Part shown: positions 42,698 through 51,232 of the stretch, in pieces
Layout of the letters: the number at the start of each line of letters is the position of its first letter
How positions within the stretch are numbered: position 1 is the first letter of the stretch
DNA from: a virus
Length of the DNA stretch: 64,000 nt
Virus record (IMG/VR): IMGVR_UViG_3300046532_004322
Location: 17,329-81,328 of that record
Strand: one strand, 5' to 3'
Made by a program: the position numbers and the translations under genes
Notes under the pieces: model-generated
What the model was told of the DNA's origin: nothing
The model's input: the letters and a program-made list of their open reading frames with translations, nothing else
The model's database searches: none

Positions 42698-43288
42698 TTA
42701 AGTTGGGGTTGTAGTTGGCGTTGTCGGAGGACAGCTTTCAGGACCACTAAAACAACCCGATGATTCTGGAGCATCAGCTCCCGCTACTTGCCTCGGAGAA
42801 GATTTATACATATTATAACTATGAACGAGATTCTTTAGTTTCGCTTCAGCCCCATCAGAAAAAGACTTGTAGGCCTGGGACATTTGAACTTTCTGTTGAG
42901 GAGAAGCTGTTTGAGAAACTCTTTTTATTGAAGAGTCTCCCTCCCTAAGCTCTGTCCAGTCAGACATTGTAGTAGTCTGATTTGGAGTGCTAGGAGTGAT
43001 TATTATAGAACTTGCTGATTTTAATATAGATTGAGCTTGTCTTTTATAATAATACTTTAAGTATAGTTGTATAAATATAGCTTCCTCTTCCTTTTGAAGT
43101 ACTGGGCATATATCGTTTTTATAATCAACTCTATAGGATTGATTAATTAATATATTGAGATGACCTATATTAGTTTCCAGCCAAGCTGCTATTTGAGCTT
43201 TTCGATTTTGTATATACGCTGGAGTTCCTATTTCGTCGTAAAATTCGCTATCGAAAATTTTCTCAGCAATGACGTCTGTATATCCCAT
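42698..43288 (-). CDS. Head-tail adaptor-like protein with Thr/Pro-rich tail
   Basis: A 196-residue helical protein: DVIAEKIFDSEFYDEIG, NRKAQIAAWLETNIGHLNI, EEEAIFIQLYLKYYYKRQAQSIL. It then has SDWTELREGDSSIKRV, a segment typical of gp6-like adaptors next to the portal, and a C-terminal CFSGPESCPPTTPTTTPT. It follows the capsid genes directly, 9 bp from the next connector. The Thr/Pro end is like other virion proteins here. Confidence 0.6.
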   Translation of the reverse strand: MGYTDVIAEKIFDSEFYDEIGTPAYIQNRKAQIAAWLETNIGHLNILINQSYRVDYKNDICPVLQKEEEAIFIQLYLKYYYKRQAQSILKSASSIIITPSTPNQTTTMSDWTELREGDSSIKRVSQTASPQQKVQMSQAYKSFSDGAEAKLKNLVHSYNMYKSSPRQVAGADAPESSGCFSGPESCPPTTPTTTPT

Positions 43289-43660
43289 TTACTCAAAGTT
43301 AAAAAGTTTCTTTTGTTCTTCGGTTAAAGATTCTTTCTCAATTATTGGTTTTGTTTGTTGGACTACATTACCCTTTCCGAAGAAAAACTTTTTCCTGAAC
43401 TCCTTTTTTAGTTTGTTTTTAAGAGTAGTTCTATTTCCAGAGGGAAAAACTCCTATCTCTACCGCTAGAGACTGAAGTTCGGGCAGAAGCATGTCTCCCA
43501 TATTCTTAATAAAATCGTCCTCAATGGTTGTCTTAAATGGATTATAACCAGCTGAAGGATTTAATATTTGTTCCAAATCTTGGATCCTGGTTTCTCCTTC
43601 TGCTAGAGCTCCGTCGGTATACGACATTATTTTTTTATTTTTTTTGGTTTTATTTTGCAT
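43289..43660 (-). CDS. Small head-region protein with SAP-like helix pair
   Basis: A 123-residue protein. ATG 43660 has a good AAAGGA site; an internal ATG at 43627 gives MSYTDGALAEGE. The middle LLPELQSLAVEIGVFPSGNRTTLKNKLKKEF resembles a SAP-type helix-turn-helix used for nucleic-acid or protein binding. It is the first gene after the capsid-gene terminator, just before the adaptor. The role is probably in head completion. Confidence 0.6.
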   Translation of the reverse strand: MQNKTKKNKKIMSYTDGALAEGETRIQDLEQILNPSAGYNPFKTTIEDDFIKNMGDMLLPELQSLAVEIGVFPSGNRTTLKNKLKKEFRKKFFFGKGNVVQQTKPIIEKESLTEEQKKLFNFE

Positions 43661-43679
43661 GGTTAGTCCTTTTCTATGG

Positions 43680-43697
43680 ATTACACTTTTATTATAA
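43680..43697 (-). promoter_or_regulatory. Candidate promoter: GTGTAAT motif next to TATAAT
   Basis: Read leftward: CTTATAATAAAAGTGTAAT, 20-37 nt before ATG 43660 and directly after the capsid-gene terminator. TATAAT lies at 43696-43691. Confidence 0.45.
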
Positions 43698-43706
43698 GCC
43701 TGGGAA

Positions 43707-43737
43707 TAAAAAAATCCACCCGTAGGTGGATTTTTTT
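43707..43737 (-). terminator. Bidirectional terminator after the major capsid gene
   Basis: Stem TCCACC/GGTGGA with a CGTA loop, flanked by A7-8 and T7 runs, starting about 26 nt past the capsid stop. Confidence 0.9.
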
Positions 43738-43762
43738 AAACTCTTAGTATGTCTATTAAGTA

Positions 43763-44920
43763 TTAGACAACAATCCCAGTCAACGCTCTCTTGTCGAGAA
43801 CCATGCGACCTTCTTCGATAGAACCGTAGTAACCTATCTTCTGTTGTCGAACAGAATATTGGTCATCAGCAATAAGCCTAAGATCAGCGCCCGTATCAGA
43901 ATCGACTGCGACAGCCCTAATAAGAGCTTCCTTAGTGCGATCAATACCAACGATAACTTCGTCTCCACCAGTAGCGTTTCCGCCCCAGGTGTTTCCAGCT
44001 CCGTGACCAACGTCACCCTTCTTGCCAGTTGTTCCACCTATAAGTGCGTCATAGACACCGTTGAAGCGCTGACCACTACCAAGCTCATTGATTTCGGTAA
44101 TGCTGATTCCGTAAATTTCGGAAACACCAGCGTTTCGGTAAACTTCATTCCTGAACTCATCTGTTCCAGCAATTCCGTTCTCAGAACCGTTACCTGCAGT
44201 ACCTCCAACTGAAGGGGAACCCTTCGAGTTGAGGGGATTGTAAGCCATTGCGCGAATTTCACCCATAATTTCAGGGGAAACGAGCAAATCGGTTACTCCG
44301 CGAGAACCAGTAACAGGAGTGCCACCATTCCAGGCCGTATTAAGGCGCTTGGCGCGAGTAATAAGCTTATTGACATCGTCAATAAGGAATTGATCGGCAG
44401 TAGCAGACTTAATCACGTGAGAAAGACTATTAGTATCAGCATTAGCAAGAACTCCCAGAAGAAGATTTGCAGATGTATGCTCTTGTTTAAGCATTAACTC
44501 TTGTGCAATCCTCGAGAAGGTTTTACTAATTACGTCAAGCCTCGAACGAGCAGCGTAGCGACGTTCAAACTCTACAGCAGTTTCCATCCTGTAAGTTGTG
44601 AACTTCAGTTCGCTGTGAGTCGGGATTATAGTATTGGAAGGAAGCCCACCAGGAACTGATTGGCTATAAACTTCCAAGTAATCGGAATCGGTAATATCGT
44701 GATACAAATCCAACGGAATGGAAGGATTGTCGTCGTCGTTAAACTGAAAGCTTTGGAACATGTTTCCAAGAGAAGGAGCATTGTTCATGACCTCTGAAAG
44801 GACAGGGCCAATAAATTCAGCAGCAGCAGCTTGAGCTTCGTAGGCAACATTCCTGTTCTTGGAAGCCATTGCCTTAATAAGCTCTACTTGTTCGTCTGTA
44901 CGTTTTAATGTAATATTCAT
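43763..44920 (-). CDS. Major capsid protein, HK97 fold
   Basis: A 385-residue protein. The N-terminus (TDEQVELIKAMASKNRNVAYEAQAAAAEFIGP) looks like a helical delta-type start. SELKFTTYRMETAVEFERRYAARSRLDVI forms the P-domain strand and spine helix region, LLVSPEIMGEIRAMAYNP is typical of the A-domain, and IYGISITEINELG leads to the C-terminal DEVIVGIDRTKEALIRAV. It is followed immediately by a strong terminator and preceded by an AAAGGA ribosome site, as expected for the most abundant virion protein. It sits next to scaffold and connector genes. Confidence 0.88.
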   Translation of the reverse strand: MNITLKRTDEQVELIKAMASKNRNVAYEAQAAAAEFIGPVLSEVMNNAPSLGNMFQSFQFNDDDNPSIPLDLYHDITDSDYLEVYSQSVPGGLPSNTIIPTHSELKFTTYRMETAVEFERRYAARSRLDVISKTFSRIAQELMLKQEHTSANLLLGVLANADTNSLSHVIKSATADQFLIDDVNKLITRAKRLNTAWNGGTPVTGSRGVTDLLVSPEIMGEIRAMAYNPLNSKGSPSVGGTAGNGSENGIAGTDEFRNEVYRNAGVSEIYGISITEINELGSGQRFNGVYDALIGGTTGKKGDVGHGAGNTWGGNATGGDEVIVGIDRTKEALIRAVAVDSDTGADLRLIADDQYSVRQQKIGYYGSIEEGRMVLDKRALTGIVV

Positions 44921-44943
44921 TTTTTTATAATTCCTTTCTGGTA

Positions 44944-45630
44944 TTAGAGTGCTCGTCCGCCAGCGCTATTGAACATCGAAAAGAAAACGTTGGGGTTAGC
45001 AGCGCCATCTCTCGTTCCAGAAGCGAGGATTAATCCGCAACTAGGACTTCCGCTTGCGGGGGTACCGCCAGCAAGATTTCCGTTTGCATTCGGCCTAAGC
45101 TCGTCACCAGGTCCATCCGAAGATCCGTCAAGTCCAGAATCGCTAGAAAAGGTAAAGAAACCTCTAGTTGCGATAGGAACTGTTTCACCAGGAATCAAAC
45201 ATTGCAACTCATCCTTCTTCACACTATAGTAAAGAAGCTTTTCGCCGTTTTCATCGTAAGCAAGCGTAGGTCTCAAGGATATTCCAAGAATACTCGTGTC
45301 ACTTGCTCCAGCTACTTCTACAGACATTGGAGCTTCAGGATAAATTGATCCCCACTGAGGAGAATACCCTTGATCGCCAGATCCGATAGCGCCTAAATAA
45401 GGAGCGTTATTTGTAGCGGTTCCGTGGAGCCCAGAAGGATCACTTCCTGTCCAATCATTACTGGTAGCAGGCTTTACAACTGTGCCGCTCCAAAACTCTT
45501 TATCCGTAAAGGCACCTGTTGCGGTTCCTCCAGGAACAAGCGAAGAAAGATTAGTTGATCCAAGCGCAAGCTTGAATAAATTAACTACGTCTTTTTCGTC
45601 GTACTGTCTAAATGGTAATAACTTATGCAT
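44944..45630 (-). CDS. Capsid-associated protein (decoration candidate)
   Basis: A 228-residue Gly/Ser/Thr-rich protein beginning MHKLLPFRQYDEKDVVNLFKLAL, with SVEVAGASDTSILGISLRP and an Asn/Gly-rich end. It lies between the scaffold/protease and the capsid gene, where decoration or stabilising proteins are often encoded. It is AT-rich upstream with no clear ribosome-binding site. No family match by eye. Confidence 0.6.
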   Translation of the reverse strand: MHKLLPFRQYDEKDVVNLFKLALGSTNLSSLVPGGTATGAFTDKEFWSGTVVKPATSNDWTGSDPSGLHGTATNNAPYLGAIGSGDQGYSPQWGSIYPEAPMSVEVAGASDTSILGISLRPTLAYDENGEKLLYYSVKKDELQCLIPGETVPIATRGFFTFSSDSGLDGSSDGPGDELRPNANGNLAGGTPASGSPSCGLILASGTRDGAANPNVFFSMFNSAGGRAL

Positions 45631-45645
45631 TTTTAATTTTGTTTG

Positions 45646-47244
45646 TTAAAGTTTAATTGTTAAATTTTCTTTGTCGAAAACTTTGGCGAACTTTTCCCTA
45701 AGGGAAGGTTCTTCGGTAGCAATATCACTGTTATTGTTAGCTACGGTTTCTTTTTCAGGCTCGACATTTTCGAGAACTTCTTCAATAGATTTTTCCTCGG
45801 CCTCTTCTGTTTCGTCGGAAGCTTCGGATATCTCAGACAATTCTCTTTTTTGAATTTCAGCTTCGAGGCGATCAGTAAAGACCTTCTCTTGCTCTTCAAT
45901 ATAAGTCTTATTTTTATGAGCCCACATTACTGAGACCTTAGACTTGTACTCTTCAAAATCAGAATCTTCGAGACTTATACTCTTAACTTCAGAAGCGAGT
46001 AACACTCGATCTTCTTTGGATAATTCGTATTCAGAATCTATTTGTTCCATTCTCGCATCAAAAGCCTCTTCAGACTTTCGAGCTTCAATTTCTTGTTTAA
46101 GGTCGCCGAGTTCAGATTGAGAAGATTCAAGTTGAGACTTGAGCTCTTCTACATCTTCTTGCATCTTCTTTTCAGTTTCTGCGAGTTTCACTCTTTCTTC
46201 CTCAATTGCAAGAAGCTCTTGCTCGTACTGTTCGCTCTTTGATTTAATTGCGTCACCAATTACGCGACCAACGTTAGCTACCACCTCTTGATTGAATCCA
46301 TGGTTAGGAATCTTCTCGTCGAGAATAGTTTTGAAATCTTCTAATAAATCTTGTTTGTCCATAGTTGAAATTTTGTTTATAGATTCTATTACATGTAATT
46401 CACCCTTTTGTGAAATATTTTTTTTATTTTTAATGAAATAATCTTTATTATCCACAGTTATTTTCTTTAATGTTGAGTACGTTTCGGTGGAATTTTCGCT
46501 ATCTTTTTTTTTCTGCCCATGCATGTACAAGCCTTTTACTTTTGCAGCTGGATTAGCCGTAAATCCAATGCCTAAGGGGTAAACCTCTCCGACAACCAAT
46601 CTATAAATAGGAGTGCCGTCTTTAAGTTTTCCGTCCCCGTCAAAAGCTTTTAAGTATTGGGATAATTCTTTTATGTGCTTTTCCTCTGAAATTATTTCCG
46701 CCTCATTCAAATTCTCGCTTCCAGCAGCAATTAAATAATCATTAAAACCCAATTCCCAGCTAGCAGAGATCTTCATATATTTATCCCCTTCGGGATTAAC
46801 TGAATCTTCTACGAGTTTTGCGAACTCTTTATTTGCAGAAGCATAAACTACAGCGCCCATTGACAAGTTAAAAGGATTTAAATTCCCTGAATCCAAATCC
46901 TTTATGATACTACTATCTTCTATAGAAGAAAACCCCGTAGAGACTATATGTCCAACCACTTTCTTTTTATCGTGCTCTATGTTGGTTGGCTTATGGATGA
47001 AATAATCCTTTATCGCCATTGCGGTGGACGTATCTATTCCGTCTCCGTTTCTATTGAATGTATTTATTAATGCCCCATTAAATGCGACTCCCAACAAATC
47101 TATATTTTTTTTAAAATCTATATCTTCAGGAATTAAACTTTTTAAGTTATCTAAAGAGGCTTTCGAACTTTCGTTGAAATTCTGAATTTGTCTCTCAGAA
47201 CTCGTTATAGGGTTATTAAATTTAGTGGTGTATTTAAATTTCAT
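45646..47244 (-). CDS. Prohead protease-scaffold fusion
   Basis: A 532-residue protein. Residues about 45-240 have GVAFNGALINTFNRNGDG, KPTNIEHDKKKVVGHIVSTGFSS and YPLGIGFTANPAAKVKG, matching prohead maturation proteases in which a His in the IEHD segment and a later Ser act in catalysis. The C-terminal half (about 300-510) is a Lys/Glu coiled coil (EEERVKLAETEKKMQEDVEEL, SQSELGDLKQEIEARK) typical of scaffold. A single chain with both roles is known in several phages. A Ser in the second half of the protease part is likely catalytic, but I cannot pin it down. Confidence 0.72.
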   Translation of the reverse strand: MKFKYTTKFNNPITSSERQIQNFNESSKASLDNLKSLIPEDIDFKKNIDLLGVAFNGALINTFNRNGDGIDTSTAMAIKDYFIHKPTNIEHDKKKVVGHIVSTGFSSIEDSSIIKDLDSGNLNPFNLSMGAVVYASANKEFAKLVEDSVNPEGDKYMKISASWELGFNDYLIAAGSENLNEAEIISEEKHIKELSQYLKAFDGDGKLKDGTPIYRLVVGEVYPLGIGFTANPAAKVKGLYMHGQKKKDSENSTETYSTLKKITVDNKDYFIKNKKNISQKGELHVIESINKISTMDKQDLLEDFKTILDEKIPNHGFNQEVVANVGRVIGDAIKSKSEQYEQELLAIEEERVKLAETEKKMQEDVEELKSQLESSQSELGDLKQEIEARKSEEAFDARMEQIDSEYELSKEDRVLLASEVKSISLEDSDFEEYKSKVSVMWAHKNKTYIEEQEKVFTDRLEAEIQKRELSEISEASDETEEAEEKSIEEVLENVEPEKETVANNNSDIATEEPSLREKFAKVFDKENLTIKL

Positions 47245-47260
47245 TTATTACTATATAAAG

Positions 47261-47272
47261 TATACACAAAAA
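47261..47272 (-). promoter_or_regulatory. GTGTA-type candidate late promoter
   Basis: Read leftward: TTTTTGTGTATA, ending about 17 nt before ATG 47244 of the protease/scaffold gene. Confidence 0.5.
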
Positions 47273-47297
47273 TATGAAACTTTATACGATAATAAAA

Positions 47298-49319
47298 TTA
47301 TTTTCCGCTATGATATAAAATAGCAGAAGGATAATCAGGCAACTCATGCTCTGAAGATATATCTAGAACTTCACTTAAATGAATTAATGACTCCATTTTC
47401 TCTGGAGACTCCATACAGGCATTCATTTCCGATTCCCAGTTTTCCTTTTCTTGAGATACTACAATCGATTCTATTAAATTGTCAACTATTTCATTTTGAG
47501 CTTTACTTAATCTTTTTGTAGAATATTTTTCTTTCACCTTCTTTATAGTGGAAGACCTTAATTTTTCTATTTCTCCGACGATCTCCTGTATCCCTTTTCT
47601 AGAATAAAGCGCAGAGGCCGTAGCTCCCGTTGGTCTTCCAGCTTCTTTTGGCGTTTTCTTGAGGGGGGCGGATTTTGCCTTATCAGCTGTCTTAGCTGAT
47701 TTTTCTATTTGTTTTTCTTTTAATTCTCTTTCTTCCTCGGCTCCAGGAGCTTCAACAGAAGGAATTCCCCCAACTAATGGATTATACAAACCATCCTCCC
47801 TCTCTTCTGCATACTTTTCCTGAGCTTCTTTTAATGAATCTGGATGAGGAAATAAACCAGTCCTTATAGCCTGTACTCCTTGCTCTGGAGATATTATCCC
47901 TATTTCAAGCAATCTAGTTATAACTCTTTGGAATTGGACTTCGTCCTTTATATCCACTTCTTGAAATCTAACCGTAGGATATTTCCTGAAGCCCAAAGCC
48001 TTACAAACCAGCTTAATTTGAGGCATTAAGAAATCATTAAGAAAAGCATTCCTAGCTTCTTTTAATCTTTCTAAGAAAATTTGAGCCTTAATTTGAGTAC
48101 TTGAATAGTTTTCTTTTCCAACTATAATGTTCTGCAAGCCCTCTCTTATGTCCTGATTTACTATTTCATATTTTTCTGGACCTAATATTTTATTAATGTC
48201 AGGAATGATGAAATCAGCTTTAGTAGTGTAATCGCTCACTAGAACTCTACCGATACTTTCATTTTGAAAAAGACACTGCATCGCAGTTAAACTATGAGGG
48301 TTTATTCCGCCTTTATCTGGCTCAGCTCCCATAGTTATTAAAAGAACCACATTTTCTATAGTTCTGCTTATGGCTTGATCAATCTTCTTTAGCTCTATTT
48401 TCCAATTGAGATCATCCAGCACAGGGTATCCAAAAGGTATTGCAAACGGCTCATAATCTTGTTTTTTATAAAATGAATAGATAAGTTTTTTAGGGTCAAG
48501 CTCTACTTCTAGGCCAGTTAAGTTAAACCCTCCTTTTTTTATTTTTTCTTTTGTTTCTTGAGGTAGAGCGTTAAAGACCTCTTCGTCTTCTTCTGTTTTT
48601 GGAGTCTTTAATCTTTCCAGCTCGTATTCTGAAAGTATTTTCTTATAAGCTCCATCATCAAATGACGTACTCCTTGTAGATACTATATCGTAAGGATTTA
48701 ATACAATATATTTAATAGGTATTTTTCCTGGATTTAAATATTCTCCACTACCATATATTTTATTCAAACTCTTAAAGTCGTCATTGTTAAACTTTCCGTC
48801 TAACCTATATAAGAATATATTTCCAGAACGATAATACTCTCTAAAGAATTGGTCTTTGAGCTTCCATAGATTTATCTTCTCAAACCATTTATACATAAAA
48901 CTTCTAGCATTTTCGCTACCCCCCTCTAGGTACATATCTGAATTTGAGAATTCAGCCATTACATCTATGGCATTTCTAAATATAGGTATATTGGCGTAAG
49001 CTTTTTGACAAAGCTCTATAGACTCTCTGCTATCTACACCCTCTGCGGTTACCTTGTAAGGCATACCTCCCGCAGCTATGTTTGCAAACTTATTTGCCTT
49101 AGCGGACGAATGACTACTATTTGACCTTCTTGAAGTTGAGGATTCACCCGACTCCCTAAGCCCCTCAAATGATCCCGAAGCTTTTATTTCATTTCCATAA
49201 TAACTTGTCCCACAAATTGTAGGTTCGTAACTTTCATTTGTAACTTTCAACTCTGAAGCTTTTGAAAATTTACTCCAATAAGCCGACTTTTTAACGTATT
49301 TTCTTTTGGAATCACTCAT
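47298..49319 (-). CDS. Portal protein
   Basis: A 673-residue protein. ANIPIFRNAIDVMAEFSNSDMYLEG, FMYKWFEKINLWKLKDQFFREYYRSGNIFLYRLDG and IKYIVLNPYDIVS are the wing and stem segments of portals. PDKGGINPHSLTAMQCLFQNE, TKADFIIPDINKILGPEKYEIVNQDI and QIKAQIFLERLKEARNAFLNDFLMPQI follow the usual order. It has a Lys/Ser-rich N-terminal arm and a long acidic C-terminus. It is located right after the terminase gene, as in most tailed phages. It would form the dodecamer through which DNA is packed. Confidence 0.88.
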   Translation of the reverse strand: MSDSKRKYVKKSAYWSKFSKASELKVTNESYEPTICGTSYYGNEIKASGSFEGLRESGESSTSRRSNSSHSSAKANKFANIAAGGMPYKVTAEGVDSRESIELCQKAYANIPIFRNAIDVMAEFSNSDMYLEGGSENARSFMYKWFEKINLWKLKDQFFREYYRSGNIFLYRLDGKFNNDDFKSLNKIYGSGEYLNPGKIPIKYIVLNPYDIVSTRSTSFDDGAYKKILSEYELERLKTPKTEEDEEVFNALPQETKEKIKKGGFNLTGLEVELDPKKLIYSFYKKQDYEPFAIPFGYPVLDDLNWKIELKKIDQAISRTIENVVLLITMGAEPDKGGINPHSLTAMQCLFQNESIGRVLVSDYTTKADFIIPDINKILGPEKYEIVNQDIREGLQNIIVGKENYSSTQIKAQIFLERLKEARNAFLNDFLMPQIKLVCKALGFRKYPTVRFQEVDIKDEVQFQRVITRLLEIGIISPEQGVQAIRTGLFPHPDSLKEAQEKYAEEREDGLYNPLVGGIPSVEAPGAEEERELKEKQIEKSAKTADKAKSAPLKKTPKEAGRPTGATASALYSRKGIQEIVGEIEKLRSSTIKKVKEKYSTKRLSKAQNEIVDNLIESIVVSQEKENWESEMNACMESPEKMESLIHLSEVLDISSEHELPDYPSAILYHSGK

Positions 49320-49329
49320 TAGCTATATG

Positions 49330-49342
49330 ATACACACAAAAG
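49330..49342 (-). promoter_or_regulatory. GTGTA-type candidate late promoter
   Basis: Read leftward: CTTTTGTGTGTAT, about 10-23 nt before ATG 49319 of the portal gene. Confidence 0.45.
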
Positions 49343-49369
49343 TTAACTTTTAAAGTTATTTTTTAACTT

Positions 49370-51232
49370 TTATTTTATAAACATAGGCACAAAACTGTTT
49401 ACAGTCTCAGATTTATAATTCTTTATGTCATTATGAATTTTAATCATCCAGCTACCCAATACCAAAGCGGAATAGCAATCTTTTCTAGCTTTACCAGGAC
49501 CAGTTGTTTTCTTTAAATTCAAAGGCAAGTCGAATGTTTGAATCCCTTGAGGAGAAGACTTAACCACTATAAGAGCGCACTGCCCTTTAGTATAATCCAT
49601 CATCTCATGTAAGTGTTCAACTAAGTCTATCATCCTTGAGCCATTCGTTTCGTTTTCGTCTCCATCATTAAAATTTAAAAACTTCAATGAAGATATCGGA
49701 ATCTTTTTGTTTCTTTGCTTTTGATAATCATCATCTATAGCTTGAGATGCAAACCATATCCTCTTGTGGTCAAAATTTCCCTGAAGCAACTCGTTAGCTC
49801 TTCTTATCCAGTCAGAGGTTGGCTTCCTTAAGCAGCAAGGTATTCCATCTTTCGAGAACTCTGTCTTTGCAAGCCTTAAGGACTTTTGATATTCTTCAGC
49901 ATTATCAAATTCCGTTTCTATTAAATTTATCTTTTTCTTTGAATTTTTATACAGAGAGCTTTCCTTGAAGGCGTTTAAGAATTGAACTCCTCCGTTATAA
50001 TCTCCAACCATTGCTACTATATCAAAATTATTAATTAAATAATTAAAATATTTCATATGATTCTTTAAGCTTTCTCCTGCCATAGCATATACATGAACCA
50101 AGGTTCCTTGTTGGTTTTTTTCGTTTAACTTGAATACCTGCATAGCGAAATCGTCAGAACCTTCGTTCTCTGCCCAGCTGGGGTCAAAAGACAATAGATA
50201 GTCACACCCTTCCTCCCCTTTAACCTCAACGCATGGACTGTTACCTTCTTCTACAGTACATCCTTGCATTTTTGATATCTTAAAGTATCCAGAACTATCA
50301 TCCGTAAAAACAGCTCCGAATTCTCGATCATACTGACTTTGACTCATGGTTGACTTTGCTTGGTCAATCAAATTTTGGTCAAACAGTTGCTTTGGCGCAC
50401 AATCATAAGAAAAGTGCATTATAGTTCTAGTAGCTTTATTAGAGCTCTTCTTCTCATTAATTAAACGCTCAAAGTTCTCATAGAGTTTATAAAGGTATTC
50501 AAATTTATAAGAAGCTGAAGAGAGCATTATTAGTTTATTGTTTGGCCAGACATACCTTTCTTCCTCCGTCATTTTTCCTTGACTTATTAGATTTGTTTCT
50601 AAATTATATAGATTATCTCTTTCTTTTGGATTCTGAACTACAGACAGAAAGGGAACTACGACCTCATTATAAATTCTTTCAGGCATAAGTAACATTTCGT
50701 CAATGATTATTCTATGAAACCTAAAGCCACGGAGCTTGGAACCATCACCCAACGGAAGAGCCCTTATTGAGCTTTCACCTATCTCCATAACCCATTCATC
50801 GTTAGCCTTAGAAATCTTCTTTATGCATTGCTGAAGATATCCAGCCTCAGGCTTGTTAGCAATATCTTCAATTTTTTTAAATATCATCTTCGCTTGTCTG
50901 AAGGATTTTGATAGAATACCAATCTGGACACCTTGATTCATCATGGCATCCATAAATGCAAATATTCCAGTAGTCCAAGATTTAGACATTCCTCGAGACC
51001 ATATCCCCAGGAAGTAATCGCTTTCAAACATAGACTTAATAGCCAAATGCTGAAAAGGGAAAAGGTCCACTCCCGCAATGAGATTAGTAGAGAATGTAAC
51101 GTTCTCCCTTAAAAATCTATACAATAGCAACTTAGCTTCTTTCTCGTCCAGGAATCCTTCCTTGGATTCCAGAAGCTTGTTGATGTCCACTTCTTTTCGG
51201 TTTCTTTTTTGAGTTCCTTCGTCCCAGGTCAT
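49370..51232 (-). CDS. terL: Terminase large subunit
   Basis: A 620-residue packaging motor. N-terminal ATPase: FPFQHLAIKSMFES, Walker A variant IWSRGMSKSWTTGIF (Ser replaces the Gly usually before the catalytic Lys), Walker B RIIIDEMLLMPERIY and motif III MLSSASYKFEYLYKL. C-terminal RNase H-fold nuclease: LLSFDPSWAENEGSDDFAMQVF, IVAMVGDYNGGVQFLNAF and a late Asp in NFNDGDENETNG. It starts 1 bp overlapping the ERCC4 nuclease gene and lies just upstream of portal. It cleaves genome concatemers and pumps DNA into the head. Confidence 0.95.
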   Translation of the reverse strand: MTWDEGTQKRNRKEVDINKLLESKEGFLDEKEAKLLLYRFLRENVTFSTNLIAGVDLFPFQHLAIKSMFESDYFLGIWSRGMSKSWTTGIFAFMDAMMNQGVQIGILSKSFRQAKMIFKKIEDIANKPEAGYLQQCIKKISKANDEWVMEIGESSIRALPLGDGSKLRGFRFHRIIIDEMLLMPERIYNEVVVPFLSVVQNPKERDNLYNLETNLISQGKMTEEERYVWPNNKLIMLSSASYKFEYLYKLYENFERLINEKKSSNKATRTIMHFSYDCAPKQLFDQNLIDQAKSTMSQSQYDREFGAVFTDDSSGYFKISKMQGCTVEEGNSPCVEVKGEEGCDYLLSFDPSWAENEGSDDFAMQVFKLNEKNQQGTLVHVYAMAGESLKNHMKYFNYLINNFDIVAMVGDYNGGVQFLNAFKESSLYKNSKKKINLIETEFDNAEEYQKSLRLAKTEFSKDGIPCCLRKPTSDWIRRANELLQGNFDHKRIWFASQAIDDDYQKQRNKKIPISSLKFLNFNDGDENETNGSRMIDLVEHLHEMMDYTKGQCALIVVKSSPQGIQTFDLPLNLKKTTGPGKARKDCYSALVLGSWMIKIHNDIKNYKSETVNSFVPMFIK

